Notes under the pieces: generated by a model
Told to the model about the DNA's origin: nothing
Databases searched by the model: none
Seen by the model: only the letters and a program-made list of their open reading frames with translations
Shown here: one piece after another, positions 15,882 through 26,618 of the stretch
Layout: every line of letters starts with the position of its first letter
How positions within the stretch are numbered: position 1 is the first letter of the stretch
Translations under genes and position numbers: made by a program
Origin: Azospirillum brasilense
Lineage (GTDB): Bacteria > Pseudomonadota > Alphaproteobacteria > Azospirillales > Azospirillaceae
Assembly (NCBI RefSeq): GCF_007827815.1
Contig: NZ_VITH01000001.1
Coordinates: 620,001-684,000, forward strand
DNA length: 64,000 nt
Direction of reading: 5' to 3'

Positions 15882-16868
15882 TTACTTCAGGACGCCCTGT
15901 TCCTTGTAGAACTTCTCCGCGCCCGGATGCAGCGGGATGCCGAGGCCCGAGGTGGCGTTCTTCAACGTGACGAGCTTGCCCTTGGCGTGGCCGGCGTCGA
16001 GCGCGGCGCGGCTCTTCTCGTTGTAGAGCGTCTTGACGATGTTGTAGACGAGATCGTCCGGCTGCTTGGCGCTGGTCAGCCACTGGGCGTTGACCGAGAT
16101 GGTCGCCGTCTCCGGAACGTCCTTGTAGGTGCTGGCCGGAACGGTGTCCTTGGCGAAGAACTGGTACTGGCCCAGCATCTTGTCGACTTCCGGACCGGTG
16201 ATCGGCACCAGCGAGATGCCCGACGAGGTCGCCAGTTCGGAGATGGCGCCGGTCGGGTAGCCGCCGACGAAGAAATACGCGTCCAGCGCGCCGTCGCGCA
16301 GGCGGTCACCCGCCGGACCCGGCTTCAGATACTCCGCCTTCACGTCCTTCTCGGTCAGGCCGAAGGCGCCGAGCACGATGCGCGCGTCGACCAGCGTGCC
16401 CGAGCCCGGCTCGTCCAGCGACACCCGCTTGCCCTTCAGGTCGGCGACCGACTTGATGTTGGCGTCCTTGCGGGCGACCAGATGGATGGTTTCCGGGTAG
16501 AGCGTGGCGATGACGCGCAGGTCCTCCACCTTGCCCTTGCCCTCAAACAGGCCGGTGCCGGTGTGGGCCCAATAGGCGACGTCCGACTGCGAGAAGCCCG
16601 ACTCGGACGAGCCGCCGTTGATCGCGTTGATGTTGGCGACGGAGCCGTTGGAGGCCACGGCGGTGGCCACCAGACCGGGCACGCCGCCGTTGGTGCCGGA
16701 GATGACGTTGGCGATCAGACCGCCCACCGGATAGTAGGTGCCGGCGGTGCCGCCCGTGCCGATGCGGAAGAAAGCCGGGGTCTGCGCCACGGCGACGGTG
16801 GCGCCGATGGCGACCGCGCCCGCCATGGCGGCGAACGCCAGACGGCGGGTCTTGGACATGAACTTCAC
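15882..16868 (-). CDS. TAXI-family TRAP transporter solute receptor
   Basis: The 328-aa periplasmic binding protein works with the fused permease downstream. The GTG at 16868 is chosen as start because GGGAGG lies 5 bases before it; an ATG three codons later has poorer spacing. A signal peptide ends near VAVAQT. The mature start FFRIGTGGTAGTYYPVGG is the hallmark TAXI glycine-rich segment. Further family motifs are ASNGSVANINAINGG, ESGFSQSDVAYWA and the Gly-rich DAYFFVGGYPTGAI. TAXI systems mostly import glutamate/glutamine or C4-type acids; the ligand is not deducible here. Confidence 0.94.
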   Translation of the reverse strand: MKFMSKTRRLAFAAMAGAVAIGATVAVAQTPAFFRIGTGGTAGTYYPVGGLIANVISGTNGGVPGLVATAVASNGSVANINAINGGSSESGFSQSDVAYWAHTGTGLFEGKGKVEDLRVIATLYPETIHLVARKDANIKSVADLKGKRVSLDEPGSGTLVDARIVLGAFGLTEKDVKAEYLKPGPAGDRLRDGALDAYFFVGGYPTGAISELATSSGISLVPITGPEVDKMLGQYQFFAKDTVPASTYKDVPETATISVNAQWLTSAKQPDDLVYNIVKTLYNEKSRAALDAGHAKGKLVTLKNATSGLGIPLHPGAEKFYKEQGVLK

Positions 16869-16945
16869 GACAACCTCCCAATTATTTCGCGTCGTAACGA
16901 AATCATGCCTTTGGGTAGGAGGCTTGTCGACACGAATGGGTGTCC

Positions 16946-16986
16946 CGTCCGCACATACGGCCCATTCCGGACCGCATGTGCGGACG
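16946..16986. repeat. Long inverted repeat between fghA and the TAXI receptor gene
   Basis: CGTCCGCACAT (16946-16956) pairs perfectly with ATGTGCGGACG (16976-16986) across a 19-base GC-rich loop. It lies 8 bases after the fghA stop on the reverse strand. No T-run follows, so it is a possible Rho-dependent or 3'-protecting structure, or another dispersed repeat. Confidence 0.45.
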
Positions 16987-16993
16987 AAACGCG

Positions 16994-17857
16994 TCAGTCC
17001 GCCAGCAGCGCCGCCGCGTGGTGGCGCAGGTGGTCGTCGATGAAGCTGGCGATGAAGAAGTAGCTGTGGTCGTAGCCCGGCTGCATCCGCAGGGTGAGCG
17101 GGTGGCCCGCCGCCTCCGCCGCCCGCTGCAGGTTTTCCGGCTTCAGCTGCTTCTCCAGGAAGCTGTCGGCGTCGCCCTGGTCCACCAGGATCGGCAGCCT
17201 CTCGGTGGCGCGGCCCAGCAGGGCGCAGCTGTCCCACTCCAGCCACGCGGCGTAGTCGGTGCCGAAGAAGCGCTCGAACGCCTTCTCGCCCCAGGGCACG
17301 CTGGCCGGGTTGCCGATCGGCGCGAAGGCCGACACGGCGCGGTAGCGGCCGGGGTTGCGCAGCGCACAGACCAGCGCGCCGTGCCCGCCCATGGAATGGC
17401 CGGAGATGGAGCGCCGGTCGGTCACCGGCAGTTCCGCCTCGACCAGCGCCGGCAGTTCCCGCACCACATAGTCGTGCATGCGGTAATGCTTCGCCCACGG
17501 CTCCCGCGTCGCGTTGACGTAGAAGCCGGCGCCCAGCCCGAAGTCCCAGGCGCCGTCCGGGTCGCCGGGCACGTCGGGGCCGCGCGGGCTGGTGTCCGGC
17601 GCGACGATGGCGATGCCGAGTTCCGCCGCCATCCGCATGGCGCCGGCCTTCTGCATGAAGTTCTCATCGGTGCAGGTCAGGCCGGACAGCCAGTAGAACA
17701 CCGGCACCTTGCCCGATTTGGCGCCCGATTCGGCCTGCGGCGGCAGATAGACGGCGAACACCATGTCGCAGTCCAACACCGCGGAGCGGTGCCGGAAGCG
17801 CTTGTGCCAGCCGCCGAAGCAGCGGTTCGCCGCGATCTGGGTCAGTTGCGACTCCAT
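16994..17857 (-). CDS. fghA: S-formylglutathione hydrolase
   Basis: The 287-aa esterase-D-family enzyme hydrolyses S-formylglutathione to formate and glutathione, the second step of glutathione-dependent formaldehyde detoxification in the cytoplasm. Nucleophile Ser155 sits in GHSMGGHG, the acid is Asp229 or Asp231 in VDQGDAD, and His264 is in GYDHSYFF. The [16 protein letters not shown] stretch with its conserved Cys is typical of the family. The start at 17857 has GAGGA upstream and lies 7 bases after the frmA stop, so the two genes form one operon. Confidence 0.95.
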   Translation of the reverse strand: MESQLTQIAANRCFGGWHKRFRHRSAVLDCDMVFAVYLPPQAESGAKSGKVPVFYWLSGLTCTDENFMQKAGAMRMAAELGIAIVAPDTSPRGPDVPGDPDGAWDFGLGAGFYVNATREPWAKHYRMHDYVVRELPALVEAELPVTDRRSISGHSMGGHGALVCALRNPGRYRAVSAFAPIGNPASVPWGEKAFERFFGTDYAAWLEWDSCALLGRATERLPILVDQGDADSFLEKQLKPENLQRAAEAAGHPLTLRMQPGYDHSYFFIASFIDDHLRHHAAALLAD

Positions 17858-17864
17858 CCGGTCC

Positions 17865-20032
<2,168 letters not shown>

Positions 20033-20219
20033 TCACCGAGGAGCTCGGTCGTCGATCTCTTTGGAAAGTCATTTCCAAAAAAACACTTTATGCGACAAAA
20101 TATCCCACAAGAAACCCTCAATAGGAGTGACGACCGTCACATCAGTCACCCCTGTCCGATCTCTATTTTCAAGTTGCCTTACGGCTGGTTGCAAAAACAA
20201 GATCGATCAGGAGATGACG

Positions 20220-21572
20220 ATGCCGGTAATTGTCGGGACCCCGGATGCGGATGAATTGCGGGGCACACGGAACGACGACGACCTTTCTGGCTTGGAAGGG
20301 AACGACACGCTGATCGGTGGGAAAGGGGCGGACACCCTGCGTGGTGGCGATGGAGACGACCGCCTGTACATCGATGCGGATGATCTGCTCATCAGTGGGG
20401 GGGCCGGCATCGACACCGTCGTTGTGCAAGGAGCGGTCGGCATCACACTGGATCTCGCCGCCACGGAAATCGAGCGCGCCTACGGCAGCGCGGGCGACGA
20501 TGTGCTGACCGCCATCGGCGCGACCGAAGGCGTCCTTATTGATGGGCGCGGCGGGAACGACACCATCACCGGCGGTGATTTCAATGACACGTTGCGTGGA
20601 GGAGACGGCGACGATCTGCTTCAGGGGGGCGCCGGTGACGACACGCTCGTCGGAGGCCCGGGCTTCGACACACTGTTGGGAGGCGATGGGAACGACCGCC
20701 TGTACATCGACGGTTACAGTGATTGGGGCGATGGTGGCGATGGATACGACACCCTTGTCGTGCAAGGAAGCAATCCCGTCTACATCGACCTGGATGTTTG
20801 GAACGTCGAACGGGTCTACGGTGGTGACGGAGACGATTATTTCTACGGTGATTACCGTACGGTCTCCGTCGAGATCAATGCAGGGGCCGGAAACGATTGG
20901 CTGGTCGGAGGCAGCGCCAATGATACTCTGCGCGGCGGAGCAGGAAATGATTCCTTCGAAGGAGGCGTCGGGGCCGATCTGATCGTCGGCGGAGACGGGA
21001 TCGATATGGCCTATTTCAGCCGCTCCGGAGCGGCCGTCACCGTGAATCTGACCACCGGGATCGGAAGCGGAGGCGCTGCCGAAGGCGACCGATTCAGCGG
21101 CATCGAGAATGTTCAGGGTTCCTACAGCGGCGACACCCTGATCGGCAACACGGCGGCCAACCGGCTGGACGGATGGGAAGGCAACGACACGCTTTCCGGG
21201 GGGAAGGGCGACGATACCCTCATTGGAGGGAACGGCAACGACCTTTTGATCGGTGGCGCCGGCGCGGATGCCTTCCGATTCCTTCGGTATGACAAGGGGA
21301 GTGACACCATCCAGGATTTCGAGAGCGGAGTGGATCGCATCGAAATCTACGGCTGGTCGTACGGCAATCTTCCTGATGGGACGCTGAATGCCGATCTGTT
21401 TGCGCTGGATGCCCCGGTCGACGCCAACGACCGATTCATCTTCAACACCACGACCGGCGTTCTGTCCTTTGACGCCGATGGTACCGGTTCCGGTGCGGCA
21501 ATCGCGATCGCGACGCTGAACGTCAGGACGCTGTCGGCGTCGGACATCGTGTCGATTCCGTACGGCTCATAA
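20220..21572 (+). CDS. RTX (hemolysin-type calcium-binding repeat) secreted protein
   Basis: The product is 450 aa. The ATG at 20220 is chosen for its AGGAG 6 bases upstream; a longer frame from 20061 reads AT-rich non-coding sequence. Several blocks of the nonapeptide GGxGxDxUx (for example GGDGDDRLY, GGAGNDSFEGG, GGKGDDTLIGGNGND) lie at about residues 10-60, 120-165, 225-260 and 315-345. They fold into a calcium-binding beta-roll. The C-terminal 100 residues (DTIQDFESGVDRIEI and a hydrophobic tail) match the type I secretion signal region of such proteins. No enzymatic domain precedes the repeats, so it is probably a surface or matrix protein. No secretion genes are adjacent. GC content is lower than in flanking genes. 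Confidence 0.88.
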   Translation: MPVIVGTPDADELRGTRNDDDLSGLEGNDTLIGGKGADTLRGGDGDDRLYIDADDLLISGGAGIDTVVVQGAVGITLDLAATEIERAYGSAGDDVLTAIGATEGVLIDGRGGNDTITGGDFNDTLRGGDGDDLLQGGAGDDTLVGGPGFDTLLGGDGNDRLYIDGYSDWGDGGDGYDTLVVQGSNPVYIDLDVWNVERVYGGDGDDYFYGDYRTVSVEINAGAGNDWLVGGSANDTLRGGAGNDSFEGGVGADLIVGGDGIDMAYFSRSGAAVTVNLTTGIGSGGAAEGDRFSGIENVQGSYSGDTLIGNTAANRLDGWEGNDTLSGGKGDDTLIGGNGNDLLIGGAGADAFRFLRYDKGSDTIQDFESGVDRIEIYGWSYGNLPDGTLNADLFALDAPVDANDRFIFNTTTGVLSFDADGTGSGAAIAIATLNVRTLSASDIVSIPYGS

Positions 21573-21590
21573 CGTCGTCCCGATCGGCAT

Positions 21591-21622
21591 GCGGCGAACC
21601 GGAGTGCCCACCGGTTCGCCGC
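21591..21622 (+). terminator. Terminator-like hairpin after the RTX gene
   Basis: GCGGCGAACCGG (21591-21602) pairs perfectly with CCGGTTCGCCGC (21611-21622) around an 8-base loop, 19 bases after the RTX stop codon. The following bases CTTGAC give only a weak T-run. It lies between convergent genes. Confidence 0.55.
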
Positions 21623-21653
21623 CTTGACACGTCACGGGCGCCCTTGATGTCGT

Positions 21654-22889
21654 TCAGCAGGCGGTCGGACGCGGCGTGCGCTCGACCTCCAGGCCGAAGA
21701 ACGGGCGCAGGGCGGTGCCCAGATAATTCCCGGCCAGCGCCGCCACGATCCACACCCAGCCGTGCAGGCTGCCCGACGCGATCCCGCTGAAATAGGCGCC
21801 GATGTTGCAGCCATAGGCGAGGCGCGAGCCGTAGCCGAGCAGCAGCCCGCCGACCACCGCCGCCACCAGCGACCGCAGCGGCAGCTTCCACACCGGGGCG
21901 AACTTGCCGGCCAGACCGGCGGCGAGCAGCGCGCCCAGGATGATGCCGAAATCCATCACCGAGGTGACGTCGGCCAGCACGCTGTCCTGCAACGCCCTGG
22001 CTTGGGCCGGCGCCTGCCAGAAGGGCCAGGAAGCGACGTCCACGCCCAGCGCGGCCAGCCCCTTGCTGCCCCACAGGGCGAAGGCCGAGGTGATGCCCCA
22101 CGGGCGCCCAGCCAGCGCCAGCGTCGCGAAGTTCAGCACGGCCAGGGCGACCGCGCCCCAGACCAGCGGCCAGGGGCCGCGCAGAAAGCGCCGCAGCCCT
22201 TCGGTCCTGGCCGGAGCGCCCTCGATCAGGCGGCCGTGGCGCCGCTTCTCCAGCGCGAGGGTGCCGGCATAGACCGCGGCAAAAATGGCCAGGTTGACCG
22301 CCAGCGCCACCGGCCAGCCCCAGGCCGCGACCACCGACACCGGGGCGGCGGTCCATTGCGCCTGCCACCAGGGCAGGTGATAGGCGCCCAGCACCGAGCC
22401 GACGATGAAGAAGGCCAGCGTCACGACCATGCGCGTACTGCCGCCGCCCACCGTGAACAGCGTGCCCGAGGCGCAGCCGCCGCCGAGCTGCATGCCGATG
22501 CCGAACAGGAAGGCCCCGGCCACCACCGACAGGCCGACCGGCGACACCAGCCCCTTCACCGGCGTGCCGAACAGCGTCCCCGCCGCCAGCACCGGGAAGA
22601 ACAGCGCGCAGGCCACGGCCAGCATGACCATCTGCGCCCGCAGCCCCGCCCCGCGCCGGTCGGCGATAAAGACGCGGAAGGCGGAGGTGAAGCCGAACAG
22701 CGCGTGGTAGAGCACGAGGCCCATGGCGCCGCCCACCAGATAGAGCGCCGCCTGCCGCCCCGACACGGCGTCGCCGATCCACAGGCCGCCGCCCACCAGG
22801 GCGAGCAGCGCCACGGCGACCACCCGCCAGTCGATGCCCGGCAGAAGCGTGGCCGAACCCGCCGCCCGGCCCAGAGTCGTGTCCGTCAT
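21654..22889 (-). CDS. YeeE/YedE (TsuA-type) thiosulfate/sulfur-compound transporter
   Basis: The 411-aa membrane protein has about nine or ten hydrophobic segments. Two pseudo-symmetric halves each carry the family cysteine motif: GGGCASGTLFTVGGG around Cys139, and YGCNIGAYFSGIASGSLHGW near residue 365. In characterised TsuA these cysteines relay thiosulfate across the inner membrane. The ATG at 22889 has GGAG upstream. No sulfurtransferase or TusA-like gene is adjacent, so the sulfur species handled is open. A C-terminal PTAC adds a further Cys. Confidence 0.88.
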   Translation of the reverse strand: MTDTTLGRAAGSATLLPGIDWRVVAVALLALVGGGLWIGDAVSGRQAALYLVGGAMGLVLYHALFGFTSAFRVFIADRRGAGLRAQMVMLAVACALFFPVLAAGTLFGTPVKGLVSPVGLSVVAGAFLFGIGMQLGGGCASGTLFTVGGGSTRMVVTLAFFIVGSVLGAYHLPWWQAQWTAAPVSVVAAWGWPVALAVNLAIFAAVYAGTLALEKRRHGRLIEGAPARTEGLRRFLRGPWPLVWGAVALAVLNFATLALAGRPWGITSAFALWGSKGLAALGVDVASWPFWQAPAQARALQDSVLADVTSVMDFGIILGALLAAGLAGKFAPVWKLPLRSLVAAVVGGLLLGYGSRLAYGCNIGAYFSGIASGSLHGWVWIVAALAGNYLGTALRPFFGLEVERTPRPTAC

Positions 22890-23018
22890 CCCGACACTCC
22901 AAAACAACAAAAATGATGCGTTGATAAAGGCGATTGCCTGATTGATTTCAGTAGATAATAGGATGCTTTCCACAGGAAAGGCCGTTCTGCGCATCCCTGT
23001 CCTGCGCGGGATGGCCCG

Positions 23019-24272
23019 TCAGCCCTCGGGGAACAGGCGACGGGCCAGCCGGCCGAGCGTCAGGCTCTGCACGATGATGGTGAAGGCGACGACGGCGTAG
23101 CAGGCGACCAGCAGCAGGTCGCGGTGCGGGTTGTCGGGCAGCGACAGCACCAGCGCCACGGCGATGCCGCCGCGCACCCCGCCCCAGGTCAGGACCGCGG
23201 TGACCGCCGCCTTGCGCTCACTGCGCAGATGGACGGCGACCACGGGCAGAACGCTCGCCAGCCGGGCCACCAGCGCCAGCAGCGGCGCCACGAACGCCGC
23301 GGCCATCACCGGCGCCTGCCAGGACAGCACCACGGCAGCCTCCAACCCGACCAGCATGAACAGGATGGCGTTCAGGATGGCGTCCACCATCGACCAGAAG
23401 GCCTTCATGATGAAGCCGGTCCGCTCCGACGAGACGTGGTGCTTGGCGGTGTTGCCGATCAGCAGCCCCGCCACCACGACCGCGATCGGGCCGGACAGGC
23501 CGAGCCGCTGGGCGAGGCTGTAGGTCGCCGCCGCCAGGGCGAGCGAGATCGACAGTTCCACCGCCGGATCATCCGCCCGGCTCTTCGCCCAGAAGGCGAT
23601 CGAGCCGGTCGCCAGCCCGAGCAGGACGCCGCCGCCTGCCTCCTTCACGATGTCCCAGGCGACACCCAGCACCGTCACATCGGTGTCGGTCCCGGTGGCC
23701 AGCCCGAGCAGCAGGGCGAACAGCACCACCCCCATGCCGTCGTTGAACAGGCTCTCCCCCGCGATGGCGGTGCGCAGCCCTTCCGGCAGCGGCGCCTTGC
23801 GCAGCACCGCCAGCACCGCCACCGGGTCGGTCGGCGCCAGCGCCGCCCCCAGCACCAGACACCAGATCAGCGGCACCGGCTGGTCCATGGCGTCGAAGAC
23901 CAGCCACATCCCGGTGCCCATGACGGCGGTCGAGATCACGACACCCAGCGTCGCCAGCAGCGCCACCGCCCAGCGCCGCCGCCACAGCGTGCCGCTGTCC
24001 TGTTCCACCGCCCCGGCGAACAGCAGGAAGGCCAGCACCCCTTCCAGCAGCGCTTCGGGCAGGTGGGCGCTGGTCACCAGACGCTCCTCCCAGACGCGGA
24101 TGTCGATGGCCGGCACCAGCGTCCCGACCACCGCCGTCGCGAAGGCAAAGCCGAAGGCCAGCAGGAACACCCCCGCCGTCGCCGGCAGGCCGAGCAAGCC
24201 GCGGCTGGCGAAGCTGAACAGCGCCGCCAGGGTCAGGAGGATGGACAGCAACTCGAACGTGCCCATGGACAT
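23019..24272 (-). CDS. Na+/H+ antiporter, CPA1 family (NhaP-like)
   Basis: The 417-aa membrane protein has about 12 hydrophobic segments. The CPA1 signatures are visible: GAALAPTDPVAVLAVL (ion-binding Asp), AGESLFNDGMGVVLFALLLG (the ND motif) and TWGGVRGGIAVALVLSLP near the C-terminus. It would exchange cytoplasmic Na+ (or K+) for protons. There is no C-terminal regulatory tail. The start is uncertain by two codons (24272 or 24266). It stands alone between the YeeE-type and MBL-fold genes, all on the reverse strand. Confidence 0.93.
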   Translation of the reverse strand: MSMGTFELLSILLTLAALFSFASRGLLGLPATAGVFLLAFGFAFATAVVGTLVPAIDIRVWEERLVTSAHLPEALLEGVLAFLLFAGAVEQDSGTLWRRRWAVALLATLGVVISTAVMGTGMWLVFDAMDQPVPLIWCLVLGAALAPTDPVAVLAVLRKAPLPEGLRTAIAGESLFNDGMGVVLFALLLGLATGTDTDVTVLGVAWDIVKEAGGGVLLGLATGSIAFWAKSRADDPAVELSISLALAAATYSLAQRLGLSGPIAVVVAGLLIGNTAKHHVSSERTGFIMKAFWSMVDAILNAILFMLVGLEAAVVLSWQAPVMAAAFVAPLLALVARLASVLPVVAVHLRSERKAAVTAVLTWGGVRGGIAVALVLSLPDNPHRDLLLVACYAVVAFTIIVQSLTLGRLARRLFPEG

Positions 24273-24329
24273 CCGTCGGCAAAGGGACAAGCCATGCCAA
24301 CAGGATGTCCGCGGCGATCCTCTCGCGCG

Positions 24330-25442
24330 TCAGACCTCCGGGTCGTCCAGCCCCTCCAGGGTGGCCGGGGCGAAGGCGGCCCGCCAGCCCTCCCGGTGCC
24401 GGATGTCGCCGAAGGCGGGCAGCACCCGCTCCGCCCCCGTGGCGGCCACAAGCGCCGTCAGCTGGCGCAGCGTCGGGTGGACGTTCCAGCGCCGGTAGCG
24501 GGCACGGCCCGCGTCGACCAGGGTCCGCGACGGGGTGCCCTCGGCAAGGTAGCCGGTGAAGACGATGTCCGGTGCTTCCAACCCGGCCCAGCGCTCCACC
24601 AACTCGGCGGCGGTGCCGCTGGTGGCGTTGGGGCCGGCGGCGAAGGTCACGTCGCGCGGATCGCCCGGTTCCTTGGCGCGGTCGAGCAGCCGGCGCAGAC
24701 GTTCCTCCGCGCCGGGCCGCAGGGCGGTGTCGGCCTCCGCCAGAAGATGGGCGATGGCGGCACGGTGGGCGTCGTCGATGGCCGGGACGACGCCATGCTC
24801 CAGCGCCCACAGGGCCATCTCCGGCCCGCGCCCGTCCGCCGCCACCGGGAACAGCGCGCCGCCCGCGTGAAGGAAGGGCTCCAGCGCGGCCAGCCGCTCC
24901 GCCTGCGGGGTGTCGTCCAGCCCGTAGGAGGCGTCGAGGATCACCCGTCGCGCCGGCGGCGGCGGGTCGAAGGGGAACAAGGCCGACTCGTCGGAATGGT
25001 CGCCCATGTAGAGAATCCCGCCGTCCTCCGTGCCCAGGTGAATCCACACCCCGCCCGGCGCGTGGCCGGACCGCCCGGTGGTCACCGGCACGCCCTGAAT
25101 CTCCACCGTTCCGCGCACCGGCAGCGGCAGGGCCGCGACGGTCGGCGGCAGGAGGCGGGCGGCCAGCGGTGTGGCGTAGACCGGCGGGCTGCCGACCCGG
25201 TGGCGCAGGCCCAGCGCACCGGCGTGGTCGCCGTGGGTGTGGGTGACCAGGATGGCGTCCACCCGCCCCGCCCCGCTCAGCGGCGGCAAGCGCCCGGCGT
25301 CCGGCCCCTCGCCGAGGTCGAGCAGCAACCGCGCCCCGCCGATCATCGCCAGGAAGCAGGCCGGCCCCTTGTTCCCCAGGCCCGACAAGGCGCGCAGCCG
25401 GACCTTCTGTCCACGCCCCGTCATAGCAGCGTCACTTGACAT
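24330..25442 (-). CDS. Metallo-beta-lactamase-fold hydrolase
   Basis: The 370-aa cytoplasmic protein has the metal-binding THTHGDHAG motif near residue 72, plus a later GRSGHAPGGVWI His, a YMGDHSDES Asp and a GYLAEGTPS segment. The pattern resembles a family of MBL-fold exonuclease-like or putative RNase J/ElaC-type proteins, but no RNA-specific domain is evident. The substrate is unknown. The ATG at 25442 has GGGGGCG upstream. It is divergent from the ABC ATPase gene, with 65 bases between the starts. Confidence 0.8.
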   Translation of the reverse strand: MSSDAAMTGRGQKVRLRALSGLGNKGPACFLAMIGGARLLLDLGEGPDAGRLPPLSGAGRVDAILVTHTHGDHAGALGLRHRVGSPPVYATPLAARLLPPTVAALPLPVRGTVEIQGVPVTTGRSGHAPGGVWIHLGTEDGGILYMGDHSDESALFPFDPPPPARRVILDASYGLDDTPQAERLAALEPFLHAGGALFPVAADGRGPEMALWALEHGVVPAIDDAHRAAIAHLLAEADTALRPGAEERLRRLLDRAKEPGDPRDVTFAAGPNATSGTAAELVERWAGLEAPDIVFTGYLAEGTPSRTLVDAGRARYRRWNVHPTLRQLTALVAATGAERVLPAFGDIRHREGWRAAFAPATLEGLDDPEV

Positions 25443-25507
25443 CACGCCCCCGTTCCGCACTGTGCCTATCCCTCGCCGCCTTCCTGAATAGCGCGACTTC
25501 CGGTGCC

Positions 25508-26590
25508 ATGACCACTCAGACTCCCGCCCTGCTGATCGACGACGCTTCCCGCCACTATGCCGGGACACCCGCTCCCGCGGTGGACGGCGTGACCATCGAC
25601 GTGGCGGCGGGGGAGTTCCTCGCCCTGCTCGGCCCGTCGGGCTGCGGGAAAAGCACGCTGCTGCGCATGGTCGCCGGGTTCGAGCGGCTGGACGGCGGGC
25701 GCATCACGGTCGGTGGCCGAACCCTGTCCGGCCCCGGCACCCACGTCCCGCCGGAGGAGCGGCGGATCGGCCTCGTCTTCCAGTCCTACGCGCTGTGGCC
25801 GCACATGACGGTGGCCGGCAACGTCGCCTACCCGCTGGAGACCGCCCGCGTTCCCCGCGCGGAGCGCGAGACGCGGGTGCGCGCCGCGCTCGACACGGTG
25901 GGGCTGTCGGGCTTCGACGCCCGCCACCCCGCCGAGCTGTCGGGCGGCCAGCGGCAGCGCGTGGCGCTGGCCCGCTGCCTCGTGATGAGCCCGGAGCTGG
26001 TGCTGCTGGACGAACCGCTCGCCAACCTCGACGTGCATCTGCGCGCGGCGATGGAGGAGGAGTTCGCCGACTTCCACGCCAAGACCGGCGCCACCATGGT
26101 CTACGTCACCCACGATCAGGCGGAGGCGATGGCGCTGGCGACGCGCATCGCTGTGCTCGACCGCGGGCGGCTGGCCCAGGTGGCGGCGCCCCGCACGCTC
26201 TACCGCGAACCGGCGACACGCATGGTCGCCGGCTTCGTCGGCCAGGGCGCGGTGGTGGACGGCGTGGTGACGGGTCCGGTCGCCGACGGCCGCGCGCGGG
26301 TGCGCCTGTTCGGGGCGGACGCGCTGGTCCGCTGCCGTGCCGGCCAACCGGAGGGGCCGGCGCTGGTCTGCCTGCGGCCCGAGGATCTGGAGCCGGCGGC
26401 GGACGGTCCCATCGCCGCGACCGTGGTGCGCGCCGCCTACAAGGGCGGCTTCGTGCTGGTGGAGGCCGAACCGCAGGCAGCACCGGGCGTGCGCCTGCTG
26501 CTGCGGGTGTCCGGCGACGCGCAGGTCGCGCCGGGCGAGGCGCTGCGCCTCGCGGTGCGCGACGGCTGGGTGGTGCCGGAGGGGCTGTGA
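25508..26590 (+). CDS. ABC transporter ATP-binding protein (Fe3+/2-aminoethylphosphonate importer type)
   Basis: The 360-aa ATPase energises the importer encoded just downstream on the opposite strand. Walker A GPSGCGKST is at residues 42-50, with a Q-loop in VFQSYALWPHMTV, signature LSGGQRQRVALARCL, Walker B LVLLDEPLANLD and an H-loop in VTHDQAEAMALATRI. A C-terminal TOBE domain (LVCLRPEDLEP, VVRAAYKGGFVLVEAEP) is typical of the FbpC/PotA/PhnT class. The gene stops 28 bases from the converging permease gene, so the transporter genes lie in two transcription units. Confidence 0.93.
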   Translation: MTTQTPALLIDDASRHYAGTPAPAVDGVTIDVAAGEFLALLGPSGCGKSTLLRMVAGFERLDGGRITVGGRTLSGPGTHVPPEERRIGLVFQSYALWPHMTVAGNVAYPLETARVPRAERETRVRAALDTVGLSGFDARHPAELSGGQRQRVALARCLVMSPELVLLDEPLANLDVHLRAAMEEEFADFHAKTGATMVYVTHDQAEAMALATRIAVLDRGRLAQVAAPRTLYREPATRMVAGFVGQGAVVDGVVTGPVADGRARVRLFGADALVRCRAGQPEGPALVCLRPEDLEPAADGPIAATVVRAAYKGGFVLVEAEPQAAPGVRLLLRVSGDAQVAPGEALRLAVRDGWVVPEGL

Positions 26591-26618
26591 GGTGAGGGTG
26601 GGGGCCCCGTTCAGCCCC

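Noticed and set aside
21762..22916. 384-aa forward frame over the YeeE-type gene
   Set aside because: It is the antisense of a gene with conserved Cys motifs and membrane segments; the product is Gln/His/Arg-rich.
25436..25470. TTGACA at 25436 as a promoter for the ABC ATPase gene
   Set aside because: No acceptable -10 lies 16-18 bases downstream, and the hexamer is within the start region of the divergent MBL-fold gene.
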